The notes under the pieces: model-generated
Told to the model about the DNA's origin: nothing
Database searches by the model: none
Seen by the model: the letters and a program-made list of their open reading frames with translations, nothing else
Assembly: GCF_002188635.1 (NCBI RefSeq)
Contig: NZ_NINX01000029.1
Coordinates: forward strand, 1 to 64,000
Reading direction: 5' to 3'
DNA: 64,000 bases
Origin: Pigmentiphaga sp. NML030171
Lineage (GTDB): Bacteria > Pseudomonadota > Gammaproteobacteria > Burkholderiales > Burkholderiaceae_B
Shown: one piece after another, positions 8,585 to 16,989 of the stretch
How the letters are laid out: the number at the start of each line of letters is the position of its first letter
Position numbering within the stretch: the first letter of the stretch is position 1
Position numbers and translations under genes: made by a program

Positions 8585-9559
8585 CTACTCCACCTTGATG
8601 CCGGCCTGCCGCACCGCTTCCGTCCAGCGTCCGGCCTCGCCGCTCACGAAGCGGGCGAACTCGGAGCGCGACTGCGGCGCGGGCTTCTCGCTTCCCCAAC
8701 CTTCCCACATGCGCTGGATGTCCGGGTCGGCCAGCGCCCGGTTGAGCAGGTCGGACATCGCATCGGCGATGCGCGGCGGCGTCGCGGACGGCGCGAATAC
8801 GCCGTACCAGGTCCCGAGCACCATCCGGTCCAGCCTCAGTTCCTTGACGGAGGGAACGTCGGGAAACAGCGGGGAGCGGCGAGCTGATGTGACCGCGAGG
8901 GCCTTCAACCGGCCCTCGCGCACGAACGTGGAGGCGGCCGGCATGGTGTCGAACAGCACGTCTATCTGTCCGCCCACCAGGTCCTTGAGCGCCGGCGCGC
9001 TTCCCTTGTAGGGTATGGCAACCATGTGGATGCCGGCGCTCTGCGCGAACGTGATGCCGGCCAGGTGCTGGAGGTTGCCGACGCTGCCCACGCCATAGCT
9101 GATTCCTTTGTCGGTGCCCCGCGCCTTGGCCACGAGCGCGTCCAGGATGTCCACGCCGGTCCCGGCCTTGACCACCACCAGGTTGGGCATGGTGGCGAAC
9201 CGCCCGATGGGCAGGAAGTCCGGTCCCGTCAGCGGATAGGACAGCGAGGGCGTCAGCGCCATCCGGGTCAGTTCATGGACGCTCCCGAGCAGGAAGGCGG
9301 TGCCGTCCGCGGGCGCGTGGGCCACGAATTCCCGCGCCAGCACGCCGGCACCGCCGCTGCGGTTGTCGACGATGAAGGTCTGTCCCGACAGGCGGCTCAT
9401 CACGGCCGCCAGCGGCCGCACCATCTGGTCCATCGACCCGCCCGGCGAGGCCGGCACGACCAGCCGCACCGGCTGCGTCGTCCAGGCCCCTGCCGCCGGC
9501 GCGGCCGTTGCGGCCGCCAGTCCCAGGACGATGCTTCCCCCCGCTCTTCTCCACACCAT
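8585..9559 (-). CDS. Bug-family solute-binding receptor
   Basis: This is a 324-residue exported protein with a Sec-type signal (about residues 1-25, ending AAGAWTTQP) and the Bug/TctC fold: RLVVPASPGGSMDQMVRPLA near the N-terminus, DNRSGGAGVLAREFVA, VAIPYKGSAPALKDLVGGQ, and FPDVPSV. It would bind an organic acid in the periplasm. No TctA or TctB membrane genes are in the window, as is usual for the many orphan Bug genes of Bordetella relatives. It lies 9 bases upstream of the hydroxyacid dehydrogenase in the same operon, which suggests that it binds the pathway substrate. Confidence 0.9.
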   Translation of the reverse strand: MVWRRAGGSIVLGLAAATAAPAAGAWTTQPVRLVVPASPGGSMDQMVRPLAAVMSRLSGQTFIVDNRSGGAGVLAREFVAHAPADGTAFLLGSVHELTRMALTPSLSYPLTGPDFLPIGRFATMPNLVVVKAGTGVDILDALVAKARGTDKGISYGVGSVGNLQHLAGITFAQSAGIHMVAIPYKGSAPALKDLVGGQIDVLFDTMPAASTFVREGRLKALAVTSARRSPLFPDVPSVKELRLDRMVLGTWYGVFAPSATPPRIADAMSDLLNRALADPDIQRMWEGWGSEKPAPQSRSEFARFVSGEAGRWTEAVRQAGIKVE

Positions 9560-9613
9560 GTCGTCTCCCTGGTCGAAATGATGAACGATGCCGCGCCGCC
9601 GGGACGCCGTCGT

Positions 9614-10744
9614 TCACGCGCGAAACAGATCGAGCATCTCGGCGCTCGGCTCGAAGCCCAGCCCGGGCGTATCCGGCAAGTCGAGCCATCCGGCAGCAGG
9701 CTCGGGAAAGCCGACGAAAAGGCGACGCATCAACGCCACCGTGGGCAGGTGCCACTCGACCTTGCCGCCGTTGGCCAGCCCCGCATGCAGATGCATGTTG
9801 TGCAGCGGAAAGGCGCCGCCATTGGTGACAGAGACATTGAACGCGCTGGCAAGGCCCGCGATACGGACGCATTGCGTGTATCCGCCGCCGATCACCACAT
9901 TGGGCTGGATGAAGTCCACCGCGCCGTGGACCAGCATGTCGCGAAAGCGGAAGGCCAGCCCTTCGTTCTGCCCGGCCGCCACGGCAACGCCGCAACGGCG
10001 GCGCAGGTCCGCCATGGCGGGAATGTCGTTCTGCGTGACCGGTTCCTCGAAGAAGGCAATGCGGCAATCGGACAGATTCATTGCCAGGCGCTGCGCATGG
10101 AAGGCGTCGAGGCTGCAATTGGCATCGATGTAGACCTGCGCGTCGCTGCCCGCGGCCTCGCGCACGGTTCGCACCCGGCGCTCGTCCTCGGCGATGACCT
10201 CGTCCAGCGAAGGGCCGCCACGGTCGCGCCTTTGAAGCGCCTGATGGCCGACGACCATTTTCAGATGCTGGTAGCCCTGGGCCCTGAGCGTCGCGGCCGC
10301 CTGGCCGAGCGCATCGCGGTCCAGGAAATCGAAGCCGAAGGTCGCGTAGACGGGCACGCGGGAACGGGCGCCCCCCAGCAACCGCCACACTGGCTGTGCC
10401 AGCGCCTTGCCCTTGATGTCCCACAGGGCGATGTCGAGCGCCGCCATGGCATGCGCGGCGTGGCCGGTCTGTCCCCGGGGCGACAGCAGCCAGTAGAGAC
10501 GGTCCCACAACGCCTCGTGGTTCATGGGGTCCTCGCCGACCAGCGCCGGCGCGGCCACGTCGTTCACGGCCGCGGCCACGACCCGTTCATTGGTGATCGA
10601 TGTCAGTCCATGGCCGCACAACCCGGTGGAGGTTTCCACGCGCACCAGGCACGCCCGGATTTCCTGCTCGACGGGCGTGGTCCCGCCTATGCCGACCTGC
10701 ACGGGCCATTTGATCGGCACCGCCGCGACTCGCGTGATCTTCAT
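9614..10744 (-). CDS. Enolase-superfamily protein (mandelate racemase/muconate lactonizing type)
   Basis: The 376-residue product shows the MR/MLE capping domain (residues 1-125) and a barrel. The first metal ligand is the Asp in YIDANCSLD and the second is the Glu in AFFEEPVTQ. At the third position I read AAGQNEG, with Gln where mandelate racemase has Glu. The Lys-x-Lys motif of mandelate racemase is read here as LKMVVG, so only the first Lys is kept. A His-rich stretch (PLHNMHLHAG) is near the place of the catalytic His. It may therefore be a related racemase, epimerase or dehydratase rather than a true mandelate racemase. ATG 10744 was chosen because it starts the conserved MKITRVAAVPI segment. 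Confidence 0.85.
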   Translation of the reverse strand: MKITRVAAVPIKWPVQVGIGGTTPVEQEIRACLVRVETSTGLCGHGLTSITNERVVAAAVNDVAAPALVGEDPMNHEALWDRLYWLLSPRGQTGHAAHAMAALDIALWDIKGKALAQPVWRLLGGARSRVPVYATFGFDFLDRDALGQAAATLRAQGYQHLKMVVGHQALQRRDRGGPSLDEVIAEDERRVRTVREAAGSDAQVYIDANCSLDAFHAQRLAMNLSDCRIAFFEEPVTQNDIPAMADLRRRCGVAVAAGQNEGLAFRFRDMLVHGAVDFIQPNVVIGGGYTQCVRIAGLASAFNVSVTNGGAFPLHNMHLHAGLANGGKVEWHLPTVALMRRLFVGFPEPAAGWLDLPDTPGLGFEPSAEMLDLFRA

Positions 10745-10761
10745 GTCCGCTCCCGTGCGCC

Positions 10762-11733
10762 CTACTCGACCTTGATGTCGTTCTCGCGCGCCACCTTGGT
10801 CCAGAGCGGCACTTCCTTCTCGATCAGGCGACGGAACTCGTCGGAGGTGCTGGCGTGGGCCAAGCAGCCGAGGGAGGCCATCTTCTTGCTTACCTCGGGC
10901 AGGGCGACCACGCGCGCGATCTCCCGCTGCAATACCTGGACCACGTCCGCCGGCGTGCCGGCCGGCGCCAGCAGGCCCGCCCACAACTCGACATCCAGGT
11001 CCACCCCCGCCTCCCGCATGGTCGGGACCTCGGGCAGGAAGCCTGCCCGTTGCGGAGAGGTCACGGCCAGGGCCCGCACGCGCTTGCCCTGCAGGCCGGT
11101 CATGGCCGGCGCCGGATCGGTGATGGCCATGGTGACGTTGCCCGCCATGACGGCCTGAATCGATTCGTTGCTGCCTTTGTAGGGAATGTGCGCGAAGCGC
11201 GCGCCGGTCTTGCCGTTGAACAGCTCGGTCACGAGCTGGAACGAGGCGGCGCTGGAGCCGTAGTTCGCCTTGTCCGGGTGCTGCTTCGAATAGGCCACGA
11301 GGTCGCTCACGGACTTGATCGGCAGCGAGGCATCCGAGACCAGCACCAGCGGGAACTTCGCCGTCAGCGACACGGGGGTGAAGTCCTCGACCTTGTAGGG
11401 CAGCTTGGCGTACAGGGCGGGATTGAACGAGATGGGACCGCTGGCTCCCCAGAACAGCGTGTAGCCGTCCGGCCTGGCCTTGGCCACGTAGGCCGCGCCC
11501 ACGATGGAGGCCACGCCGGGGCGGTTCTCGACGATCACGGGCTGCTTGAGTCCCTTGGTCATTTCCTCGGCCACGATACGGGCCAGGACGTCGTTGCCCC
11601 CGCCCGCCGCGTAGCCGACGATGATGGTGATCGGGCGCGCCGGATAGTTCGGCTGCGCATGCGCGGCCGGCAGGCCGAGCGGCGAGATGGCCAGCGCCAG
11701 CGCGGCCAGGTTCAGGATGCGACGTACTTGCAT
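10762..11733 (-). CDS. Bug-family solute-binding receptor
   Basis: This is a second receptor of the same family in this operon, 323 residues. It has a clear Sec signal peptide (about 1-26, ending PAAHAQPNYP) and the Bug motifs ITIIVGYAAGGGNDVLARIV, VENRPGVASIVGAAYVA, AHIPYKGSNESIQAVMAGN and LPEVPTMREAG. It is 17 bases upstream of the enolase-superfamily gene. No membrane subunits are nearby. It differs clearly from the receptor at 8585, so the operon may take up two related substrates, or one copy may be a sensor component as known for some Bug proteins. Confidence 0.9.
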   Translation of the reverse strand: MQVRRILNLAALALAISPLGLPAAHAQPNYPARPITIIVGYAAGGGNDVLARIVAEEMTKGLKQPVIVENRPGVASIVGAAYVAKARPDGYTLFWGASGPISFNPALYAKLPYKVEDFTPVSLTAKFPLVLVSDASLPIKSVSDLVAYSKQHPDKANYGSSAASFQLVTELFNGKTGARFAHIPYKGSNESIQAVMAGNVTMAITDPAPAMTGLQGKRVRALAVTSPQRAGFLPEVPTMREAGVDLDVELWAGLLAPAGTPADVVQVLQREIARVVALPEVSKKMASLGCLAHASTSDEFRRLIEKEVPLWTKVARENDIKVE

Positions 11734-11803
11734 GGTGTCTCCTTCCACGGGACTCGTGCGTTCCCTTGATTCCGGCCACGGGCGGCGCCGGCCGCCCGCG
11801 CCC

Positions 11804-13519
11804 CTAGATTCCGCCGATGCGCACGTGCAGCACCGTGGCCCGTCCTTCGTCGACGGCGCGCAGGCAGCGGGCGATCGCGTCCGGCACGTCGTCGGGGTCC
11901 TCCACCGTCTCGCCATGGCCGCCGAAAGCCTGGGCGACCAGTTCGAAGCGGCGCGTCTCGCCATGCAGCCGCGCGTGGAACTCGTCCGTGTCGGCCGCCG
12001 AGCCATCCGGGTGCACGCGCAGCACGGCCTCTTTCACCGCCTGCCATCCGCCGTTGTCTAGCACGACGGTCAGGATGGGCAGCCGGTAGCGCTGCGCCAC
12101 GTCATAGACCGAGGTGGGCGTGCCGAAATGGAAGCCGCCGTCGCCGACCACTTGCACCACGCGCGCATCCGGCCGCGCCAGCTTGACGCCCAGCGCCATG
12201 CCGCCGCTGTAGCCCAGGCCGCCTCCGGCCGTGCCCAGCAGCGTCAGCGGCCGGGTCCGGCGAATGTGGCCCAGCACCGCGGGCGCGTTGCGGATGGCCT
12301 CGTTGATGACCACGTCGTCCTGGGACAGGGCCGCGCTCAACTGCGCGCACAGGAAGGCCGGCGAGATCGCGCCGCGGGCGCCGCGCTTGCCCGCGGTCTG
12401 AGACAGCGCGTCGGCGCGGGCCTTGGCCTGCGCCCGATAGCCGTCCAGGCGCACGCGCACCCGCTCGTGGAAGTCCTTGCCGGCACGGGCCCGGACGATG
12501 TCGATGACCTGGCGCAGCACCGTGGCGCAATCGGCCTGCACGCGCATGTCGGTCGCGAATCCCCACATGGGGAAGTCCTTCTTGATCGGATCGACATCGA
12601 CATGCAGCCAGCGCATGTCGGGCCGCTCGGCCACGTACTTGGGCAGCCAGGGCACGTCCACGTCCAGCAGCAGGCCCAGGTCGGCGTCGGCCTGCGCCGC
12701 GCCGGGGTCGAAGCCGCCGAAGCAGGGCGAATCGCGCGAGATGCCCAGGTAGCTGGGCGCGAACTCGAAGACGCGGATGCCGCACAGCAGCGCCAGTTCC
12801 TCCAGCGCCTGGACGGCCTCGGCCTTGCGGCCGAGATAGGCGGTAACGGCCATGGGGCGCTCGGCCCGCATCAGGGCCTCGGCGATCTGCGCGGCCCGCG
12901 CCTCGTCGATGCCGCCGGCGGCGACGGGACCGTAGCGGTCCTGGCCAAAGGCCTTCACCTGGTCTTCGGCCCATTCCTGGGTCAGGGCCTCGCGCGGCAG
13001 GGTCAGGTAGACCGGACCCGGTGGATCGCTCTGCATGACCGAGTGGCCGCGCCGCACCACTTCACGCGCATTGATGCCGGTCGAGAGCGAGTATTCCCAT
13101 TTGACGTAGGGACGCACCAGGCTCGCCATGTCGAAAGGGTCCTGCACGAAATGCACGTAGTTGTCGCGCGAGCCGGGCAGCTCGCCGCGCACGGTGCCCG
13201 GCGCCCGCCCCGCCATCAGCATGACGGGCAGGCGCGAGCGGAACATGTTGTGCATGCCCATGGCCGCGTTCGCCGTGCCGGCGTCCACGTGGACCATCAC
13301 CGCCTGCCCCTTCCCGGTCATGGCCGCGTAGCCGGCGGCCATGTGGATCGCGACATTCTCGTGCGGACAGAGCATGAAGCGGGGGTGCTTGCGTCCCTGC
13401 TCGCGCCAGCGCGCGAGTTCCTCGATGACGGAAGCGTGGTCGGTGCCCAGGTTGGAAAACACGTACTCGATGCCGAGATCGGTGAGTCCCTGGAGCAAAT
13501 AGTGGGCGCTGCTGTACAT
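11804..13519 (-). CDS. ThDP-dependent 2-oxoacid decarboxylase/acetolactate-synthase-like enzyme
   Basis: The product has 571 residues with the three ThDP-enzyme domains: PYR (cofactor-activating Glu in CPHENVAIHMAAGYA), the central domain, and PP with the magnesium-ThDP motif from GDGGFHFGT to VVLDNGGW. The segment VHVDAGTANAAMG carries a His where benzoylformate decarboxylase has its active-site His70, and RPYVKWEYS also looks like that enzyme. Acetolactate synthases have no His there. Decarboxylation of an aryl 2-oxo acid is thus a reasonable guess, in line with the neighbouring genes. ATG 13519 begins the conserved N-terminus; the frame is open further upstream but overlaps the LysR promoter region. 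Confidence 0.85.
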   Translation of the reverse strand: MYSSAHYLLQGLTDLGIEYVFSNLGTDHASVIEELARWREQGRKHPRFMLCPHENVAIHMAAGYAAMTGKGQAVMVHVDAGTANAAMGMHNMFRSRLPVMLMAGRAPGTVRGELPGSRDNYVHFVQDPFDMASLVRPYVKWEYSLSTGINAREVVRRGHSVMQSDPPGPVYLTLPREALTQEWAEDQVKAFGQDRYGPVAAGGIDEARAAQIAEALMRAERPMAVTAYLGRKAEAVQALEELALLCGIRVFEFAPSYLGISRDSPCFGGFDPGAAQADADLGLLLDVDVPWLPKYVAERPDMRWLHVDVDPIKKDFPMWGFATDMRVQADCATVLRQVIDIVRARAGKDFHERVRVRLDGYRAQAKARADALSQTAGKRGARGAISPAFLCAQLSAALSQDDVVINEAIRNAPAVLGHIRRTRPLTLLGTAGGGLGYSGGMALGVKLARPDARVVQVVGDGGFHFGTPTSVYDVAQRYRLPILTVVLDNGGWQAVKEAVLRVHPDGSAADTDEFHARLHGETRRFELVAQAFGGHGETVEDPDDVPDAIARCLRAVDEGRATVLHVRIGGI

Positions 13520-13553
13520 GGGGTCTCCTGTGCGGTTGGCCCATGTTAGGAAT

Positions 13554-13567
13554 CGGAGTGAAATCCG
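13554..13567. promoter_or_regulatory. Candidate LysR operator CGGA-N6-TCCG
   Basis: In the 65-base gap between the divergent ThDP-enzyme and LysR genes, CGGAGTGAAATCCG is a perfect short dyad. LysR proteins usually bind such dyads next to their own start. No better site was seen in this gap. Confidence 0.35.
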
Positions 13568-13584
13568 TAAAATGAAATGAACTG

Positions 13585-14535
13585 ATGTCTGACATGCACC
13601 ATAGGTATATCCAAGCCATGGCCAAGCGTCTTTCCCACCAGGTGGACCTGAACCTGCTCGAGCTCTTCCTGGCGGTATACGGCAGCCGCAACCTGACCAC
13701 CGCCGGCAGGGAACTCGGGCTGAGCCAGCCCGCGATGAGCCGCGCCCTCGCCCGCCTGCGCGATGCCTATGGCGATCCGCTGTTCGTGCGGCAGCCGCAC
13801 GGCCTGCTGCCCACGCCCCTGGCCGACGACCTGAACACATCCCTGCACCAGGCCCTGGACATCGTGAGGGGGACGCTGCAGACGCCGGCCTTCGTGCCCG
13901 CCACCGAACGGCGCGTATTCACGCTGGCGATGTCGGACGTCAGCGAGCAGGTCTTTCTGCCCGGACTGGCCCGGCGGGTGGCGGAGCTGGCGCCCGGCGT
14001 GCACCTGCGCACGAGCCAGTTGCAGGGCAAGGCACTGCGCGAGGCCATGGCGGACGGCAACGTGGACCTGGCCGTCGGCCACTTGCGCCTGGATCCGGAG
14101 GGACTGCAGATCGGCCGGCTCTTCTCGGCGCGCTACGCCTGCATCGCCCGCAACGACCACCCCGCCATATTCGGCCGGATGACCATGGAGAACTTCCGTC
14201 AGCTCGGCCACGTGATATCGGAAGGTTCAATGACGGGTCATGCGCACGTGCTGGAGGGCATTCTCGCCTCGCCCGGCGTGGGCGCTTCCGTCGCGCTGCG
14301 CGTGGGCCACTTTCTCTCGATCGGCCGCATCGTCGCCCAGACCGACTACATCGCCACCATTCCCCGCACCCTGGCCGCGACGTTCGAGGCCGCATGGGGC
14401 GTCAGGATGTATGACCCGCCGCTGCGCCTGCCCGCCTACGACGTATCCCAGTTCTGGCACGAGCGCTACGCGCGCGAACCCGGGCGGGTCTGGATGCGGA
14501 CGGTGATCCACGAACTGTTCGGCCGGGCCCCCTGA
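13585..14535 (+). CDS. LysR-family transcriptional regulator
   Basis: This is a 316-residue LysR protein: an N-terminal winged helix (DLNLLELFLAVYGSRNLTTA, then AMSRALARLRDAYGDPLFVR) and the effector-binding domain from about residue 100. The sequence is of the NahR/NodD/LinR subgroup, often tied to aromatic compounds. It is divergent from the mandelate-type operon and so probably its regulator. The start could be ATG 13585, or ATG 13618 twelve codons in; the latter begins just before the conserved MAKRLSHQVDLNLL segment and is equally possible. Confidence 0.9.
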   Translation: MSDMHHRYIQAMAKRLSHQVDLNLLELFLAVYGSRNLTTAGRELGLSQPAMSRALARLRDAYGDPLFVRQPHGLLPTPLADDLNTSLHQALDIVRGTLQTPAFVPATERRVFTLAMSDVSEQVFLPGLARRVAELAPGVHLRTSQLQGKALREAMADGNVDLAVGHLRLDPEGLQIGRLFSARYACIARNDHPAIFGRMTMENFRQLGHVISEGSMTGHAHVLEGILASPGVGASVALRVGHFLSIGRIVAQTDYIATIPRTLAATFEAAWGVRMYDPPLRLPAYDVSQFWHERYAREPGRVWMRTVIHELFGRAP

Positions 14536-14659
14536 CCGCGCGGGCGGGAGCCGGAGGCGCCGCGCCGCGGGTCGGCTCGACAGCACCCCGGCCAATTGCT
14601 ATGTTCGCGAAAAGGGGCGCCGTCCCGGCTCCCCGCCGCTACCCGGCTTTCCCTCGTCC

Positions 14660-15904
14660 ATGAACACACACGAAACGGATGCCCCGACGGCAGCCCCCGG
14701 CAGGCCCGACGGCGGCTACGGCTGGGTCGTCGTCGCCGCGGGCGCGCTGATCACCTGCGTGGCCGCGGGTGCCATGTTCTCGCTGGCGGTCTACCTGCAG
14801 CCCATCTCCACCGATACCGGCTGGTCGCGCGCAGGCATCTCGGCGGCCATGACGCTGGACTTCCTGGTGATGGGCGCCGCGGCGTTCGGCTGGGGCGCGC
14901 TGAGCGACCGTTACGGCACGCGCCCCGTGATCCTGGCCGCCTCGCTGTTGCTGGGCCTGGGGCTGCTGCTGGCCAGCCGCGCCACTTCGCTGCTGGCCTT
15001 CCAGCTCGGCTATGGCGTGCTGGTGGGTGTGGCGGGCGGCGCGTTCTTCGCCCCGCTGATGGCGGTGACGACCCTCTGGTTCGAGCGCCATCGCGCCCTG
15101 GCCGTCTCCCTGGTCTCCGCGGGCATGGGCGTTGCGCCCATGACCGTGTCGCCGCTGGCCAGCTGGCTCATCCTGGAGCATGGCTGGCGCACGGCGATGA
15201 CGACGACAGGCATCGCCGCCCTGCTGCTCCTGATCCCGGCGGCCCTGTTCGTCCGGCAGCCACCTGCCGGAATGGCCGGCCAAGCCCGGCCCGAGGCGGA
15301 GGATCCCGGCCTGTCGGTCCGCCAGGCCCTGAGATCGGCGCCCTTCGCCGCGCTGGCGCTGACCTTCTTCCTGTGCTGCGCGGCCCATTCCGGCCCGATC
15401 TTCCACGTGGTCAGCTTCGCCACGTTCTGCGGCATCGCGCCCATGGCCGCCGTCACCATCTACAGCGTCGAAGGACTGGCCGGGCTGGGAGGACGGTTGC
15501 TGCTGGGAACCCTGGCCGACCGGCTCGGCACCAAGCGGGTGCTGATCGCGGGCCTGCTGCTGCAGGCGCTGGTGATAGCCGTCTATTCGCAGGCCCGCGC
15601 GATCGGCGAATTCTATGGCCTGTCCATACTGCTGGGAGCCGCCTATGGCGGCGTGATGCCGCTGTACGCGGCGCTGGCGCGGGACTACTTCGGGCCGCGC
15701 ATCATGGGCAGCGTGCTGGGCGCCGCGGTCATGGCCTCCAGCCTGGGCATGGCCTTCGGACCGCTGGCCGGAGGCTGGATCTTCGACCACTTCAACGGCT
15801 ATGCCTGGCTGTACCTGGGCTCGGCCGCGGTCGGCATGGGCGCGGTCGCGATGGCCTTCGCCTTCCCGCCGTCGCCGACGCGGGCGCCGCCGCATCCGGC
15901 CTGA
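14660..15904 (+). CDS. MFS transporter, monocarboxylate/oxalate-formate antiporter type
   Basis: The product has 414 residues and about 12 membrane helices. The N-terminal PDGGYGWVVVAAGALIT is the hallmark of monocarboxylate-type MFS carriers, and GALSDRYGTRPV is the loop 2-3 motif. It follows the LysR gene on the same strand after 124 bases and may import the organic acid handled by the operon at 5928-13519. The substrate is not determined. The gene ends four bases before the convergent small membrane-protein gene. Confidence 0.88.
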   Translation: MNTHETDAPTAAPGRPDGGYGWVVVAAGALITCVAAGAMFSLAVYLQPISTDTGWSRAGISAAMTLDFLVMGAAAFGWGALSDRYGTRPVILAASLLLGLGLLLASRATSLLAFQLGYGVLVGVAGGAFFAPLMAVTTLWFERHRALAVSLVSAGMGVAPMTVSPLASWLILEHGWRTAMTTTGIAALLLLIPAALFVRQPPAGMAGQARPEAEDPGLSVRQALRSAPFAALALTFFLCCAAHSGPIFHVVSFATFCGIAPMAAVTIYSVEGLAGLGGRLLLGTLADRLGTKRVLIAGLLLQALVIAVYSQARAIGEFYGLSILLGAAYGGVMPLYAALARDYFGPRIMGSVLGAAVMASSLGMAFGPLAGGWIFDHFNGYAWLYLGSAAVGMGAVAMAFAFPPSPTRAPPHPA

Positions 15905-15907
15905 GGA

Positions 15908-16255
15908 TCAGGCGGGGTACATCGGCTTGTTGTCGTTCAGGTTCAGCCAGCCCTTCACGATGCGGTAGATGTACCAGATGAAGGCCACGAACCACACGAC
16001 CCAGCCGATGAAGGCCCACACCGTCAGCGCCCCCACGATGGCCCACAGCACGGAGAACCAGAACGTGCGGATCTGCCAGCGGAAGTGGCTGTCCAGCCAG
16101 GTGCCGGCCATGTCGCCTTTCTTGACGTAGTTGATGATGATCGCGACGATGCTGCTCAGCCCGATCAGGATGGCCAGCGCATACAGCGCATAGACGACGG
16201 TGGTGAGGTTCTTGGCGGATTGAAGCTTGGCGGAGTCGACCGTGACGTCGTTCAT
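15908..16255 (-). CDS. Small DUF4870-like inner-membrane protein
   Basis: The product has 115 residues with three or four membrane segments (YALYALAILIGLSSIVAIII; FWFSVLWAIVGALTVWAFI; GWVVWFVAFIWYIYRIV) and the pattern DMAGTWLDSHFRWQIRTFWF, which is typical of the DUF4870/COG3671 group. No function is established for the family. The frame is open upstream to 16345, but ATG 16255 starts the family-like N-terminus. The gene stands alone and is followed downstream by the convergent MFS gene. Confidence 0.8.
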   Translation of the reverse strand: MNDVTVDSAKLQSAKNLTTVVYALYALAILIGLSSIVAIIINYVKKGDMAGTWLDSHFRWQIRTFWFSVLWAIVGALTVWAFIGWVVWFVAFIWYIYRIVKGWLNLNDNKPMYPA

Positions 16256-16328
16256 GATGCACCTCTTGTTGTTGTCGGTAGCGGGCATCGGGAAGCGCAT
16301 GGTCGGGCGGCCGCGCCGCCTGCTGCGG

Positions 16329-16988
16329 TCACGGCCTGGCGGCACGCCGGCGCACCAGGCGCCATCCCATCAACCCCGCGAAGACCACAGTGTAGAGAAA
16401 CACCGCCGAAAAATCATTCTTGCCGGCCTTCTGCCACCAATAGTGCAACAGCACGAGCACGCCGATCAGGTAGACCAGCCGGTGCAGCGACTGCCAGCGC
16501 GAGCCCAGGCGCCGCATCCAGCCGCGCGTGGACGTGGCCGCGAGCAGGCATAGCCCCGCGAAACCGGCGAAGCCCATCGTGATGAACGGACGCCTGGCCA
16601 CGTCGCGTGCGATGGACATGAGATCGAACCACTGGTCCCACCAGATGTAGGTGGTGAAATGCAGGCAGGCGTAGAAGAAAGCGAACAGCCCGCACATGCG
16701 GCGCACCCGCAGCAAGGCCGGCTGGCGGAGCAGGACGCGCAGGGGACTGACCGCCAGCGTGACCAGCAGCGCCACCAGGGTCCAGGTGCCCGAGGAACGG
16801 GTCAGGAACTCCACGGGATTGGCCGTCAGCGCATCCGTCGCCCCCAGCCAGATCCAACGCGCCAGCGGCAGCAGCGCGACGATGAACAGCAGGACCTTGA
16901 AGCGCCCCACCGCCAGTCCGAACACGCGCGGCTCGGGCGGCGCGGCCCGGGCGGCGGTCCGATGCGATGCGACGGGCGCATCCGCCAT
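16329..16988 (-). CDS. msrQ: MsrQ, haem-containing membrane subunit of the MsrPQ methionine sulfoxide reductase
   Basis: The 219-residue product has six predicted membrane helices of the ferric-reductase-like fold, with His residues in the helices (FFYACLHFTTYIWW; SLHRLVYLIGVLVLLHYWW) that fit haem b ligation. It passes quinol or flavin electrons to the periplasmic MsrP, which repairs oxidised Met. The start is one base after the msrP stop, so the two form an operon. The length is normal for the family. Confidence 0.93.
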   Translation of the reverse strand: MADAPVASHRTAARAAPPEPRVFGLAVGRFKVLLFIVALLPLARWIWLGATDALTANPVEFLTRSSGTWTLVALLVTLAVSPLRVLLRQPALLRVRRMCGLFAFFYACLHFTTYIWWDQWFDLMSIARDVARRPFITMGFAGFAGLCLLAATSTRGWMRRLGSRWQSLHRLVYLIGVLVLLHYWWQKAGKNDFSAVFLYTVVFAGLMGWRLVRRRAARP

Positions 16989-16989
16989 C

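Noticed and set aside
9614-11779. Upstream extension of the enolase-superfamily gene through the receptor gene
   Set aside because: The extension overlaps the Bug receptor in another frame and has no domain; ATG 10744 gives the family N-terminus.
11804-13519. Calling the ThDP enzyme an acetolactate synthase of amino-acid synthesis
   Set aside because: There is no small-subunit gene, the position of the key loop has His, and the operon is catabolic.
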